Shown here: in pieces, positions 43,513 to 52,829 of the stretch
Layout of the letters: each line of letters starts with the position of its first letter
Numbering within the stretch: position 1 is the stretch's first letter
NCBI RefSeq assembly: GCF_030811555.1
Contig: NZ_JAUSQZ010000001.1
Span: 62,001 to 126,000, forward strand
Direction: 5' to 3'
Length of the DNA: 64,000 nucleotides
Origin: Kineosporia succinea
GTDB taxonomy: Bacteria; Actinomycetota; Actinomycetes; Actinomycetales; Kineosporiaceae
Program-made: the position numbers and the translations under genes
The notes under the pieces: generated by a model
The model's input: only the letters and a program-made list of their open reading frames with translations
Databases searched by the model: none
What the model was told of the DNA's origin: nothing

Positions 43513-45492
43513 GTGTCAGCCCAGGTCACCGTGTCCGTATCCGGTTCGCCGCGGGAAGTCCCCGCGGGGACCACGGCCGCGGACCTGTTCTCCGACGACC
43601 GCGCCGTGATCGTGGCCCGCGTCAACGGCGAGCTGCGCGACCTCACCCACGCGCTGGCCGAGGGCGACCAGGTCGAGCCGGTCACCGCGGAAGACCCCGA
43701 GGGCCTGGCGGTGCTGCGGCACTCCACCGCCCACGTGCTCGCGCAGGCCGTGCAGGCCACCTTCAAGGACGCCAAGCTCGGCATCGGCCCGCCGATCCGC
43801 GACGGGTTCTACTACGACTTCGACGTCGAGACCCCGTTCACCCCGGAAGACCTGAAGGCCCTCGACAAGGCCATGCAGCGCATCATCAAGGAGGGCCAGA
43901 CCTTCCAGCGCCGCGTGGTCACCGACGAGGAGGCCCGGGCCGAGCTGGCGAACGAGCCGTACAAGCTCGAGCTGATCGGCCTCAAGGGCGGTGCCGGTGA
44001 CGCCGAGGGCGCCGACGTCGAGGTCGGCGCGGGCGAGCTCACCATCTACGACAACCTCAACCGCAAGGGCGAGGTGGCCTGGAAGGACCTGTGCCGGGGC
44101 CCGCACGTGCCCAGCACCAAGCTGATCGGCAACGGTTTCCAGCTGATGCGCAGCGCCGCCGCCTACTGGCGCGGCAGCGAGAAGAACCCGCAGCTGCAGC
44201 GCATCTACGGCACCGCCTGGGCCACGAAGGACGAGCTGAAGGCCTACCTCGAGCGCCTGGCCGAGGCCGAGCGCCGCGACCACCGCAAGCTCGGCACCGA
44301 GCTCGACCTGTTCAGTTTCCCCGACGAGATCGGTTCCGGCCTGGTGGTCTTCCACCCCAAGGGCGGCGTGATCAAGCGGGTGATGGAGGACTACGTCCGG
44401 GCCCGGCACATCGAGGAGGGCTTCTCGTACGTCGGAACCCCGCACATCAGCAAGGGCCAGCTGTTCGAGACCTCGGGGCACCTGCCGCACTACGCGGACA
44501 CCATGTTCCCGCCGATGGACCTCGAGAACAGCCAGTACTACCTCAAGGCCATGAACTGCCCGATGCACAACCTGATCTTCAGGTCGCGTGGGCGTTCGTA
44601 CCGCGAGCTGCCGCTGCGCCTGTTCGAGTTCGGCTCCGTCTACCGCTACGAGAAGTCCGGCGTGGTGCACGGTCTCACCCGCGTGCGGGGGCTGACGCAA
44701 GACGACTCGCACAGCTACGTCACCCCGGAACAGGCCCCCGGTGAGATCCGGCACCTGCTGAAGTTCGTCACCGGGCTGCTGAGCGACTTCGGCCTGAACG
44801 ACTACTACCTCGAGCTCTCCACCCGCTCCGACGCCCCGGACAAGAAGGACAAGTTCATCGGGTCGGACGAGGAGTGGGAGAAGGCCACCGAGGTGCTGCG
44901 CCAGGTGGCCGAGGAGTCCGGCGCCGAGCTGGTGCCCGACCCCGGTGGCGCCGCGTTCTACGGCCCGAAGATCTCGGTGCAGGCGAAGGACGCCATCGGC
45001 CGTACCTGGCAGATGTCGACCATCCAGTACGACTTCAACATGCCCTCGCGCTTCGGCCTGGAGTTCGCGGCGGCCGACGGCACCCGGCAGCAGCCGGTGA
45101 TGATCCACTCGGCCAAGTTCGGTTCGCTGGAGCGGTTCTTCGGTGTGCTGGTCGAGCACTACGCGGGCGCGTTCCCTCCGTGGCTCGCCCCGGTCCAGGC
45201 CGTCGGCATCCCGGTGACCGACGACCACGTGCCCTACCTCCGGGACGTGGCCGGGCGTCTGGCCGAGGCCGGGGTGCGCGTCGAGGTCGACGACTCCGAC
45301 GACCGCATGCCCAAGAAGATCCGCACCCACACCAAGCAGAAGGTCCCCTTCATGCTGATCGTGGGTGACGACGACGTGGCCAAGGGCGCGGTGTCGTTCC
45401 GGTTCCGCGACGGCTCGCAGGACAACGGGGTGCCGATCGAGCAGGCGATCGAGCGGATCACCGAGGCGATCCGGACCCGCGCGCAGGTCTGA
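43513..45492 (+). CDS. thrS: threonyl-tRNA synthetase
   Basis: Charges tRNA-Thr. The 659-residue product has a TGS domain ([20 protein letters not shown]), the editing domain with [11 protein letters not shown] and the catalytic core with zinc ligands in [26 protein letters not shown] and [14 protein letters not shown], then the anticodon-binding domain. GTG start after ACGAGGAGTCACT. It normally precedes the HIT-pgsA operon in actinobacteria; here it is inverted and separated from it by 3.7 kb of accessory genes. No T-box leader is visible in the 96 nt upstream. Confidence 0.96.
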   Translation: MSAQVTVSVSGSPREVPAGTTAADLFSDDRAVIVARVNGELRDLTHALAEGDQVEPVTAEDPEGLAVLRHSTAHVLAQAVQATFKDAKLGIGPPIRDGFYYDFDVETPFTPEDLKALDKAMQRIIKEGQTFQRRVVTDEEARAELANEPYKLELIGLKGGAGDAEGADVEVGAGELTIYDNLNRKGEVAWKDLCRGPHVPSTKLIGNGFQLMRSAAAYWRGSEKNPQLQRIYGTAWATKDELKAYLERLAEAERRDHRKLGTELDLFSFPDEIGSGLVVFHPKGGVIKRVMEDYVRARHIEEGFSYVGTPHISKGQLFETSGHLPHYADTMFPPMDLENSQYYLKAMNCPMHNLIFRSRGRSYRELPLRLFEFGSVYRYEKSGVVHGLTRVRGLTQDDSHSYVTPEQAPGEIRHLLKFVTGLLSDFGLNDYYLELSTRSDAPDKKDKFIGSDEEWEKATEVLRQVAEESGAELVPDPGGAAFYGPKISVQAKDAIGRTWQMSTIQYDFNMPSRFGLEFAAADGTRQQPVMIHSAKFGSLERFFGVLVEHYAGAFPPWLAPVQAVGIPVTDDHVPYLRDVAGRLAEAGVRVEVDDSDDRMPKKIRTHTKQKVPFMLIVGDDDVAKGAVSFRFRDGSQDNGVPIEQAIERITEAIRTRAQV

Positions 45493-45507
45493 ACCATGTA
45501 CTGACGC

Positions 45508-45540
45508 AACGGCGCCGGGTCGACAAGGCCCGGCGCCGTT
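45508..45540 (+). terminator. intrinsic terminator of thrS
   Basis: Perfect 12-bp stem AACGGCGCCGGG / CCCGGCGCCGTT, 9-nt loop, followed by CGCTTTT. It lies 16 nt after the stop. Confidence 0.85.
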
Positions 45541-45565
45541 CGCTTTTCACCCGGAGGTCTTTGCG

Positions 45566-46867
45566 GTGCCCGACTGGTCCGAACATGTCATCTGGTGGCA
45601 GCTGCACCCGCTCACCTTCACCGGTGCTCCCGACGAGGCCACCACCGAGGTCGTGCCGCGGCTCGAGAAGCTCCACCCCTGGCTCGACTACGTCATCGAG
45701 CTGGGGGCCAACGGCCTGCTGCTCGGGCCCGTGTTCGCCGCCGCGACGCACGGCTACGACACCGTCGACCATTTCCGCATCGATGCGCGGCTCGGCGACG
45801 AGCCGATGTGGGACGCGCTGGTCGAGCAGGCGCGCGGGCGCGGCCTGCGCCTGCTGCTGGACGGGGTGTTCAACCACGTCGGCCGTGAGTTCCCGCATTT
45901 CCAGGACGTTCTCGCTCACGGAGACCGGTCGGAGTACAAGGACTGGTTCCACCTGACGTTCGCCGAGGACGGCACGTTCACCTACCGCGACTTCGAGGGG
46001 CACGGCGCCCTGGTCGCGCTGAACCACGAGAACCCGGCCGTGCGGCAGTACACCATCGACGTGATGCGGTACTGGCTCGACCGCGGCGCCGACGGCTGGC
46101 GCCTCGACGCGGCCTACCAGGTGCCGGCGGAGTTCTGGCGGGCGGTGATCGGCGAGGTCCGCACCACGCATCCGGATGCCTGGTTCCTCGGTGAGGTGAT
46201 CCACGGCGACTACGCGGAGATCGCGCGGGCCGGCGACCTCGACTCGGTGACCCAGTACGAGCTCTGGAAGTCGTTGTGGAGCAGCCTGAACGACGCCAAC
46301 TTCTGGGAGCTGGCCTGGAACCTGGAGCGGCACAACGAGTTCGCCGCGGGTTTCGTGCCGCAGACCTTCGTGGGCAATCACGACGTCACGCGCATCGCCA
46401 GCCGCCTCGACGACCCGCGTCACCTCGGGCACGCGCTGACCGTGCTGTTCACGGTGGCCGGGATCCCGAGCGTGTACGCCGGCGACGAGCAGGCGTTCCG
46501 GGGCGTGAAGTACGACCGGGCCGGAGGGGACGCCGAGATCCGGCCCGCGTTCCCCTCCACCCCCGGCGAGCTCGCCGATCTGGGCGCACCGGTGTACCGG
46601 CTGCACCAGGACCTGATCGGCCTGCGGCGGCGGCACTCCTGGCTGACCCGGGGCACGGCCGAGAAGATCCACCTGGTCAACGAGGCGTTCGCCTACGAGA
46701 TCCGGCGCCCGGACGGTGACGGCGGCCTGGTCGTGCTGCTCAACGTGTCCGACGCCCCCTACGGTTTCGACCTCGGCGACCGGCCCGTGAAGCGGCTGCT
46801 GGCAAGCCGTTCCGAGGGGCCGGAGGCCGAGATCGAGGCGCACGGATGGGCCGTACTGGAGTACTAG
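45566..46867 (+). CDS. alpha-amylase-family glycosidase (GH13)
   Basis: Predicted cytoplasmic alpha-glucan enzyme; 433 residues, no signal peptide. The four GH13 regions are present: DGVFNHVG (I), GADGWRLDAAY (II, nucleophile Asp), WFLGEVIHGDY (III, acid Glu) and FVGNHDVTRI (IV). Short for the family: starts VPDWSEHVIWWQLHPLTFTG directly at the barrel and lacks starch-binding modules. GTG at 45566 with GGAGG upstream. Could be a maltodextrin hydrolase or a transglycosidase; substrate not decidable. Downstream of the thrS terminator, so separately transcribed. Confidence 0.87.
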   Translation: MPDWSEHVIWWQLHPLTFTGAPDEATTEVVPRLEKLHPWLDYVIELGANGLLLGPVFAAATHGYDTVDHFRIDARLGDEPMWDALVEQARGRGLRLLLDGVFNHVGREFPHFQDVLAHGDRSEYKDWFHLTFAEDGTFTYRDFEGHGALVALNHENPAVRQYTIDVMRYWLDRGADGWRLDAAYQVPAEFWRAVIGEVRTTHPDAWFLGEVIHGDYAEIARAGDLDSVTQYELWKSLWSSLNDANFWELAWNLERHNEFAAGFVPQTFVGNHDVTRIASRLDDPRHLGHALTVLFTVAGIPSVYAGDEQAFRGVKYDRAGGDAEIRPAFPSTPGELADLGAPVYRLHQDLIGLRRRHSWLTRGTAEKIHLVNEAFAYEIRRPDGDGGLVVLLNVSDAPYGFDLGDRPVKRLLASRSEGPEAEIEAHGWAVLEY

Positions 46868-46898
46868 GCCCGGTCATGGGAGCCGGAGTTCCTAGTAC
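46861..46898. terminator. inverted repeat spanning both stop codons of a convergent pair
   Basis: GTACTAGG at 46861-46868 and CCTAGTAC at 46891-46898. Each arm contains a TAG stop, one for the GH13 gene and one for the beta-lactamase-like gene, both after a Tyr codon. Inner CCGG/CCGG pairs add to the stem. Probably a shared bidirectional terminator. Confidence 0.55.
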
Positions 46899-48310
46899 AG
46901 CGGACGCCAGCCCTCCGGGTCGACACCCCCGGGCACCGGGCCGGACGGGTCGTAGGGCCGGCGGGTGAACACGAACGTGCCGATGTCCAGGGAGCTCACC
47001 GTTCCCTGGGCGTCGCGCACCGCCCGCAGCTTCTCGCCCGCGTAGTAGCCCTCCCGGCCGATCCACTCACCGTCGGCGTCACGCCGGAACCGGCCGGTGC
47101 GCACCGGGTTGCCCAGGCCGGTCGCGACCAGCTCGCCGTCGGCGGTCAGCCGCAGCCCCAGACCGCTCGGCCCCCAGTACCAGGTGCCGGTCAGGGCGAG
47201 GGCCTCGTCGTCCACCTTCTCCAGCGGTTTCCAGGCCGGGCCCACGAAAGGCTCGTGCTCGCGCATGATCCGGAGCATCTCGAAGGCCACGTCGTTGCTG
47301 CCGCCGTTGGTGGCGTTCGCGAGCACCACCACGCCGGTGTCCTGGGCCGGCTCGACGAAGAGCCCGGCCACGAACCCGGGCATCGAGCCGCCGTGACCGA
47401 TCACCACGGCGCCGTCGGGCATCTCGTAGCTGAACACGCCCAGCCCGTAGCCGCGCCTCGACCGCCCGCTGTCGACGCCGGTGACCTCGGCCATCTCCTC
47501 ACGGGACGACGGGCTGAGAATGCCTCCGGCCGAGGCGGACCCGAGCAGCAGACCGGCGAACCGGCCGAGATCGGCGACGGTCGACCAGAGCTGACCGGCC
47601 GCGGCGCCCGCCCCGGAGTCCTCGGTGGGCTCGGGCAGCACCAGGTCGGCCCACGGGTGCACGGCCCAGCCCCGGGCGGCGCCCGGCTCGGCGAAATACG
47701 TGGTGCGGCGCATGCCCAGCGGCACGAGCACCTCGTCGCGCAGGGCGTCGAACCAGGCCCGGCCGCGCAGCCGGGCCACGACCTCGCCGAGCACGGCGTA
47801 GCCCACGTTGGAGTAGTGGAACCGGCGGCCGGCCGGGTAGAGCACGTCGTCGGCGCGCAGCCGCTGGGCGAACTCGGCCCAGCCCACGCCGGGAACGCGT
47901 TCCCACCAGTCGCCGGGCAGCTCGGCGCGCAGGCCGGACTCGTGGGCGAGCAGCTGCCCGATCGAGCGGTCGCCGAACGGCAGCCCGCGCACATGGTTCT
48001 CGACCGGGTCGTCGAGCCGGAGCAGTCCCTCGTCACGTAGCCGCAGCACGGCCACGGCCGTCATGGTCTTGGTGATCGACCCGATCCGGTACTGCGTGTC
48101 CGGCCCGGGTTCCGGGCCCGCTCCCCCGGGCCCGCCGGAGGTGCCACCCGTGCTCCCACCGGCACCGCCGCGTCCGCCGGTCCAGACCAGCCGCCCACCC
48201 CGGGTGACCCCGGCGACCGCGCTCGGCAGCCGCCCCTCGCGCTGGGAGCGGGCGAGGGCGGCGAGCAGACGGCGTGCGGTCGACGGCGCGATCGATTCAT
48301 CCCCTGTCAT
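46892..48310 (-). CDS. beta-lactamase class C-like serine hydrolase
   Basis: Serine hydrolase of the DD-peptidase/AmpC/esterase superfamily. Motifs are SxxK in YRIGSITKTMTAVAVL, YxN in FHYSNVGYAVLGE and HGG in VIGHGGSMPGFVAG. A C-terminal beta domain of about 110 residues (ALTGTWYWGPSGLGLRLTAD) is typical of the larger members. No signal peptide, so a cytoplasmic esterase/peptidase is as likely as a beta-lactamase. A Gly-rich insert (GGAGGSTGGTSGGPGGAG) lies before the SxxK. Length 472. Confidence 0.88.
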   Translation of the reverse strand: MTGDESIAPSTARRLLAALARSQREGRLPSAVAGVTRGGRLVWTGGRGGAGGSTGGTSGGPGGAGPEPGPDTQYRIGSITKTMTAVAVLRLRDEGLLRLDDPVENHVRGLPFGDRSIGQLLAHESGLRAELPGDWWERVPGVGWAEFAQRLRADDVLYPAGRRFHYSNVGYAVLGEVVARLRGRAWFDALRDEVLVPLGMRRTTYFAEPGAARGWAVHPWADLVLPEPTEDSGAGAAAGQLWSTVADLGRFAGLLLGSASAGGILSPSSREEMAEVTGVDSGRSRRGYGLGVFSYEMPDGAVVIGHGGSMPGFVAGLFVEPAQDTGVVVLANATNGGSNDVAFEMLRIMREHEPFVGPAWKPLEKVDDEALALTGTWYWGPSGLGLRLTADGELVATGLGNPVRTGRFRRDADGEWIGREGYYAGEKLRAVRDAQGTVSSLDIGTFVFTRRPYDPSGPVPGGVDPEGWRPLY

Positions 48311-48484
48311 GCGCCGATGCTATGCGGACCGGGTTTCCGGACGGGTTTCCGGACCGATTCCGTCGGCACCACCCGGTGACAACTTTGCCTCTTGGACCAC
48401 ACCTAGCGCTTTCCGGCCCGGGCCCGGGCGCGCACGCTGGACGGACCTGAACCTCCGGACCACACCGTCGTGCGTGGAGGCATC

Positions 48485-50179
48485 GTGTACCGACAGGAAC
48501 TCGACCCGCTGGCCGGCAGCCTGGCCGCCTCGGCCCTGTTCGCGGCCGTCCCCCTGCTCGTGCTGTTCGTCATGCTCGGCGTGTTCCGGGTCAGAGCCTG
48601 GCTGGCGGCGCTGACCGGGCTGGTGCTGTCACTGCTGGTGGCCCTGCTGGTCTGGTCGATGCCGGTGGGCCAGGCGCTGCTGGCCGCCACCGAGGGAGCG
48701 GCGTTCGGGCTGTTCCCGGTGATGTGGATCGTGGTCAACGCCATCTGGGTGTACGAACTCACCCGGCGCTCAGGGCATTTCGACGTGCTGCAGCGCGCGT
48801 TCTCGGGGATCAGCCCGGACCGGCGCATCCAGGGCGTCATCATCGCGTTCTGTTTCGGGGCCCTGCTCGAGGCCCTGGCCGGGTTCGGGGCTCCGGTCGC
48901 GATCTGCTCGGTGATGCTGGTCGCGATCGGCCTGAGCCCGCTCAAGGCGGCGACGACGGCGCTGGTCGCGAACACCGCGCCGGTCGCGTACGGGGCGGTG
49001 GCGACGCCGGTGATCACCCTGGCCCAGGTGTCGGGGTTGCCGTTGCGGGACGTGAGCGCGATGACGGGCCGGCAGGTGCCGTTCCTGGCGCTGATCGTGC
49101 CGTTCCTGCTGCTGTACCTGCTCGACGGACGGCGGGGGCTCCGCGAGGTCTGGCCGGTCGCCGCCGCCTCCGGCGTCGCGTTCGCGGTCGCCCAGTTCGC
49201 GGTGTCCAACTACGGGCCGGTCGAGCTCAGCGACATCGGCGCCGCGTTGCTGTCGGCGGGTGCGGTGCTGGTTCTCCTGCGCGTCTGGTCACCGGCACCG
49301 ATCACGGACGACGCGGCACCTTCCCCTCTCCCCTCACCCGACCACCACGAAAGTCGTGTGGGAACGGGAGGTGCCGGGGCGTCCACCATCGACCCCTCCC
49401 CCGTGGACCGCGCCGGGGCGGGCCCCGACCCGGCTGACGGTGCGCGCGAGCGGCTGCTGGCGTTCGCGCCCTACGTCATCGTGATCGTGCTGTTCAGCCT
49501 CGTGGCGATCCCGGCGGTGAAGAGCAGGCTCTCGGAGGCCACGGTGCTCTTCGGATGGCCGGGCCTGGACGTGCTCCGCCCGGACGGCAGCGAACTGGCC
49601 CTCACCACCTTCAAGTTCGACTGGCTGGCGACCGGCGGCACGGTGCTGCTGCTGACGGGGGTGCTCACCGGGCTGGTGCTGAAACTGCCCGTCGCGGAAT
49701 GGGTACGGGCCTACGGTGCGGTGCTGGTGCAGTTGCGCACGGCCATCCTGACCGTGGTCGCGGTGCTGGGGATCGCCTACGTCATGAACACGTCGGGCAT
49801 GACCGGGACGCTCGGTTCCTGGCTGGCCGGAGCCGGCGGCTTCTTCGCGCTGCTGTCGCCGTTGCTGGGCTGGTTCGGAACGGCCGTGACCGGGTCCGAC
49901 ACCTCGTCGAACTCACTGTTCGGGGCGTTGCAGGTGAGCGCGGCGGCCGAGACCGGCCTGGATCCGGTGCTGCTCGCGGCCTCGAACGGATCCGGTGGTG
50001 TCCTCGGCAAGATGGTCAGCCCGCAGAACCTGGCCATCGGGGCCGCCGCCGTGGGCCTGGCCGGACGCGAGGGCGAGCTCTTCCGCGCGGTGCTCAAGGC
50101 CACGGTGATCCTGCTGCCGGTGATGTGCCTGCTGGTGGTGCTGCAGGCGTCCCCGGTCCTGAGCTGGATGGTGCACTGA
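48485..50179 (+). CDS. lctP: L-lactate permease
   Basis: Lactate:H+ symporter of the LctP family, about 564 residues and 12-14 membrane helices. Family signatures are GALLEALAGFGAPVAICSVM, NTAPVAYGAVATPVITLAQV, GLFPVMWIVVNAIWVYEL and GTAVTGSDTSSNSLFGALQV. A Pro/Asp-rich cytoplasmic loop of about 55 residues in the middle is longer than usual. GTG at 48485 has GGAGG 5 nt upstream. The likely regulator converges from the other side. Confidence 0.93.
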   Translation: MYRQELDPLAGSLAASALFAAVPLLVLFVMLGVFRVRAWLAALTGLVLSLLVALLVWSMPVGQALLAATEGAAFGLFPVMWIVVNAIWVYELTRRSGHFDVLQRAFSGISPDRRIQGVIIAFCFGALLEALAGFGAPVAICSVMLVAIGLSPLKAATTALVANTAPVAYGAVATPVITLAQVSGLPLRDVSAMTGRQVPFLALIVPFLLLYLLDGRRGLREVWPVAAASGVAFAVAQFAVSNYGPVELSDIGAALLSAGAVLVLLRVWSPAPITDDAAPSPLPSPDHHESRVGTGGAGASTIDPSPVDRAGAGPDPADGARERLLAFAPYVIVIVLFSLVAIPAVKSRLSEATVLFGWPGLDVLRPDGSELALTTFKFDWLATGGTVLLLTGVLTGLVLKLPVAEWVRAYGAVLVQLRTAILTVVAVLGIAYVMNTSGMTGTLGSWLAGAGGFFALLSPLLGWFGTAVTGSDTSSNSLFGALQVSAAAETGLDPVLLAASNGSGGVLGKMVSPQNLAIGAAAVGLAGREGELFRAVLKATVILLPVMCLLVVLQASPVLSWMVH

Positions 50180-50286
50180 CGCCGGCCACCTGGTCCCCGC
50201 GCGCGGACCTTCGGGCGCCCGCCCCACACTCTGCGCCCCCTCACCCCACGACCTCTCGCGCCGTGCCTTCTGCCGCCGCTCCCGCT

Positions 50287-50988
50287 CTACGTGAGGTCGC
50301 CCGGCCTCGAGGCCGCGTGACGCCCGAACTCGGCCACGGCCCGGTCGATGTCGCGGCTCTCCAGCAGGTCGAGCAGGTCCCGGTGCCACTGAGCCGTGCG
50401 CCGCAGGTCACCGACGTGGAACGGATCGCCGATCACGCCGAGCAGGTAGAAACTCGACTCCAGCACCGTCCACGCCCGCAGCAGGTACGGATTCTCGGCC
50501 GCCTCGACCACGTGCCGGTGGAACGCCAGATCGGCCTCCCGCAGGGCGAAGGCGTCGTCGGCCGCAGCGGCGGCGTCCATCGCCTCGACATCACGGTTCA
50601 GCCGCCACTGAGCCACCGTCGTCCACTGCAGGATCGCCTGCCGCGCCGCCTCCGCCTCGAGCACCGCCCGCACGCTGCGCGCCGCCGCGGCCTCCCCCTC
50701 GGACACCTCGGCCACGAAACTTCCCCGCCGCGCCTGGTAAACGGCCAGCCCTTCGTGCACCAGACGTTTCACCGCATCGCGCACCGGCGCCTGACTCACC
50801 CCGAGCCGGCGCGCCAGGTCGGACTCCACCAGCCGCTGGCCGGACTCGATCTCCCCCCGCACGATCGCCCGGCGCAGGTGCCGATGCACCTGGTCGGACA
50901 GCAGCTCCCCGTTCATCAGCAGCGTGGGCAGCTTGCCCAGCCCCGGCCCCCCGACCTCGTCGCCCTGGCCCGGTACCTCTGCGGTCAC
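50287..50988 (-). CDS. GntR/FadR-family regulator, likely of lactate uptake
   Basis: Transcriptional regulator: N-terminal winged helix (LLSDQVHRHLRRAIVRGEIE, LARRLGVSQAPVRDAVKRLV) and a C-terminal FCD ligand-binding domain with the metal-ligand histidines in ADLAFHRHVVEAAENP, VIGDPFHVG and QWHRDLLDLLES. The GTG at 50988 with AGGAGG 6 nt upstream gives 233 residues; the longer frame reads into repeats. Convergent with lctP, which suggests an LldR-like role; that is inference from context. Confidence 0.85.
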   Translation of the reverse strand: MTAEVPGQGDEVGGPGLGKLPTLLMNGELLSDQVHRHLRRAIVRGEIESGQRLVESDLARRLGVSQAPVRDAVKRLVHEGLAVYQARRGSFVAEVSEGEAAAARSVRAVLEAEAARQAILQWTTVAQWRLNRDVEAMDAAAAADDAFALREADLAFHRHVVEAAENPYLLRAWTVLESSFYLLGVIGDPFHVGDLRRTAQWHRDLLDLLESRDIDRAVAEFGRHAASRPGDLT

Positions 50989-51149
50989 GGCAACCTCCTG
51001 GTCAGCCTTCTCCGGGTCGGCCCTGAGGCCCCCAGAACGATCCATGCCCCGAGAGGAGCCAGTCTCCCCCAGAAATCCCGGCCACCCGAGAAGCCCTCTC
51101 CGCAAGGCCCCTTCACAAGCCCTTCGCCGAAAGCCTGCCCGCACCATAC

Positions 51150-51460
51150 CCGGCGCTCCCACCCGACGCTCCCACCCAGCACTCCCACCCAGCATTCCCA
51201 TCCAGCGTTCCCGCCCGGCGTCCTTACCGCCCGGCGTCCTTACCGCCCAGCATCCTTACCGCCCGCACTCCCGCCCGGCGCTCCCACTGCCCACGTCCTC
51301 ACCCAACGTTCGACCGAACCCCGCGTCCCACCCGTCGCTCCCACCCGGCGTCCCCGTCGCTCCCGCCCGTCGCTCCCACTCACCGCTCCCACCCACCGCT
51401 CCCACTCGGCGTCCCGTCGCTCCCGTCCAACGCTCCCCAACAGCCCTCTTCCCACCGATA
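51150..51460. repeat. degenerate 12-13 bp array
   Basis: Many imperfect copies of CGCTCCCACCCG / CTCCCACCCAGC-like units with changing spacing. It grades into the exact 13-bp array that follows. Confidence 0.7.
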
Positions 51461-51479
51461 CCCCCGCTCGGCACCCCCG

Positions 51480-51569
51480 CTCGGCGCCACCGTTCGGCGC
51501 CACCGTTCGGCGCCACCGTTCGGCGCCACCGTTCGGCGCCACCGTTCGGCGCCACCGTTCGGCGACCCC
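51480..51569. repeat. six to seven tandem copies of a 13-bp unit
   Basis: GTTCGGCGCCACC starts at 51492, 51505, 51518, 51531, 51544 and 51557, preceded by a partial copy and followed by a variant. The near-perfect identity points to recent expansion; 13 bp is not a multiple of 3. Confidence 0.92.
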
Positions 51570-51645
51570 AACACACTCTCCCGATGTCCCTCTGTCCTCC
51601 GCCGGTTCCGGCGTAAGCGCAGCTCCCGCTCCCACCAGACCGGAC

Positions 51646-51681
51646 GCGGTGCTTTCGATTATCGATAATCGAAAGCACCGC
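51646..51681. promoter_or_regulatory. 36-bp perfect palindrome, AT-rich core
   Basis: Every base from GCGGTGC at the left end to GCACCGC at the right pairs; the centre is TCGATTATCGATAATCGA. It is the most AT-rich short segment of the region and has no loop, so a dimeric protein-binding site is likelier than a terminator. It lies 158 nt before the methyltransferase start. Confidence 0.7.
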
Positions 51682-51826
51682 ACTTCGATCGACCAGGCCC
51701 TCCGAGCACCGGGGATCGACGAGGCGGAACGAGTAGCGACGGGCGCCGCTCACAGCCGGTCGGGCTGGGGCAGGCGGGGCGTCCGGGAGGCTTGTGGCCG
51801 CGTCCGGTAACGGTCAAAAGGCTTGC

Positions 51827-51832
51827 TAGAAT
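51827..51832 (+). promoter_or_regulatory. -10 box of a probable leaderless promoter
   Basis: TAGAAT ends 6 nt before the ATG at 51839, so transcription would start at or next to the start codon. There is no ribosome site in front of that ATG, consistent with a leaderless mRNA. No convincing -35 box. Confidence 0.55.
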
Positions 51833-51838
51833 AGGCAA

Positions 51839-52654
51839 ATGGGTGACGGGGTGGGTGGAGGGCCAGGGCGGCGCAGCGTCCGCACGGTGGAGGATGCGCT
51901 GCGGTTGCTCGACGGCATGTTCCCGCCGTCGGCCGACCGCTGGAGCGAGGCGACCGGGGGTTCCTGGTGGGACGGTTTCTACACCGATCGCGAGCGCGGG
52001 GTCCCGTTTTTCGCGGACAAGCCTGACGAGAATCTGGCGGGCTGGGTCGAGGGCAGCGCGCTGCGTCCTGGTCGGGCGCTGGATCTCGGGGCCGGGCCCG
52101 GGCGCAATGCGCTGTACCTGGCGTCGCGGGGGTTCAGCGTCGATGCCGTCGACCTGTCCGAAGAGGCGGCCGGGTGGGCGCGGGAGCGGGCGGCCGAGCG
52201 GGGGCTGCCGGTGAACGTCGTGGTGGGTGACGCTTTTGCGGACGGGGTGGTCTCCGGTCCGTACGACCTGGTCTACGACTCGGGTTGCCTTCACCACCTG
52301 CCGCCGCACCGGCGGGTCAGCTACCTGGCGCTGCTCGAGCGGGTACTGGCGCCCGGTGGGCACTTCGCGGTGACCTGCTTCGCGGCCGGGCGGATGGGCT
52401 CGGACGAGGCCGATGCGGATCTGTACCGGCGCGAGTCGCTCGCGGGCGGGCTCGCGTTCTCGCCCGACGACCTGCGCTGGCTGTTCCAGCAGTTCGACGA
52501 GGTCGAGATCCGGCCGGTACGCGCGCAACCCGAGCACTCGGCCTGGTTCGGGCTCGACTTCCTGATCACCGGGCTGTTCGCGAGCCCGGCTCGCCCCGCA
52601 GACCCGGGAGACCCCGCAGACCCGGCAGACCTCGTGGGCCCGACGAACGGGTGA
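51839..52654 (+). CDS. class I SAM-dependent methyltransferase
   Basis: Predicted methyltransferase. Motif I is ALDLGAGPGRNALYLASRGF, with the acidic VDAVDLSEEAAGWA after it and YDLVYDSGCLHHLPPHRRVS as motif IV, close to the tellurite-resistance/thiopurine-like branch. Family-typical WWDGFYTDRERGVPFF precedes it. The C-terminal PARPADPGDPADPADLVG is low complexity, and the stop codon lies inside a tandem repeat that continues downstream. Substrate unknown. 271 residues. Confidence 0.85.
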   Translation: MGDGVGGGPGRRSVRTVEDALRLLDGMFPPSADRWSEATGGSWWDGFYTDRERGVPFFADKPDENLAGWVEGSALRPGRALDLGAGPGRNALYLASRGFSVDAVDLSEEAAGWARERAAERGLPVNVVVGDAFADGVVSGPYDLVYDSGCLHHLPPHRRVSYLALLERVLAPGGHFAVTCFAAGRMGSDEADADLYRRESLAGGLAFSPDDLRWLFQQFDEVEIRPVRAQPEHSAWFGLDFLITGLFASPARPADPGDPADPADLVGPTNG

Positions 52655-52765
52655 GGCCTGCGAAGCGGTGGGCCCGACGAACGGGTAAGGCCTACGAAGC
52701 GGTGGACCCGACGAACAGGCGAGGCCTACGAACAGGCGAGGCCTACGAACAGGTGAGGCCTGCGG
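52634..52765. repeat. 34-bp/17-bp tandem array over the methyltransferase stop
   Basis: GTGGGCCCGACGAACGGGT-type units begin at 52634, 52668 and 52702 (34-bp period), then a 17-bp unit GAACAGGCGAGGCCTAC repeats to about 52765. The TGA stop (52652-52654) is in the first copy. Confidence 0.85.
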
Positions 52766-52829
52766 TCTGAAACCCGACCGGGGCGGTTGCCGAGGTGCGC
52801 GGGGGCTGGCTGTCGCCGAAGCTGGGCGG

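Larger units (their letters stand above)
50989..51838. other. 850-nt repeat-rich spacer with no supported gene
   Basis: Holds the GntR-gene upstream region, a degenerate array (51150-51570), a 36-bp palindrome (51646-51681) and the promoter of the methyltransferase gene. Open frames exist on both strands but in several phases at once, as expected from a 13-bp repeat, with no ribosome sites. Confidence 0.75.

Noticed and set aside
51240-51753. Overlapping - strand frames coding a 13-residue repeat (GGAERWRRTVAPN)
   Set aside because: A 13-bp DNA repeat opens several frames equally; there is no start signal and no non-repeat domain.
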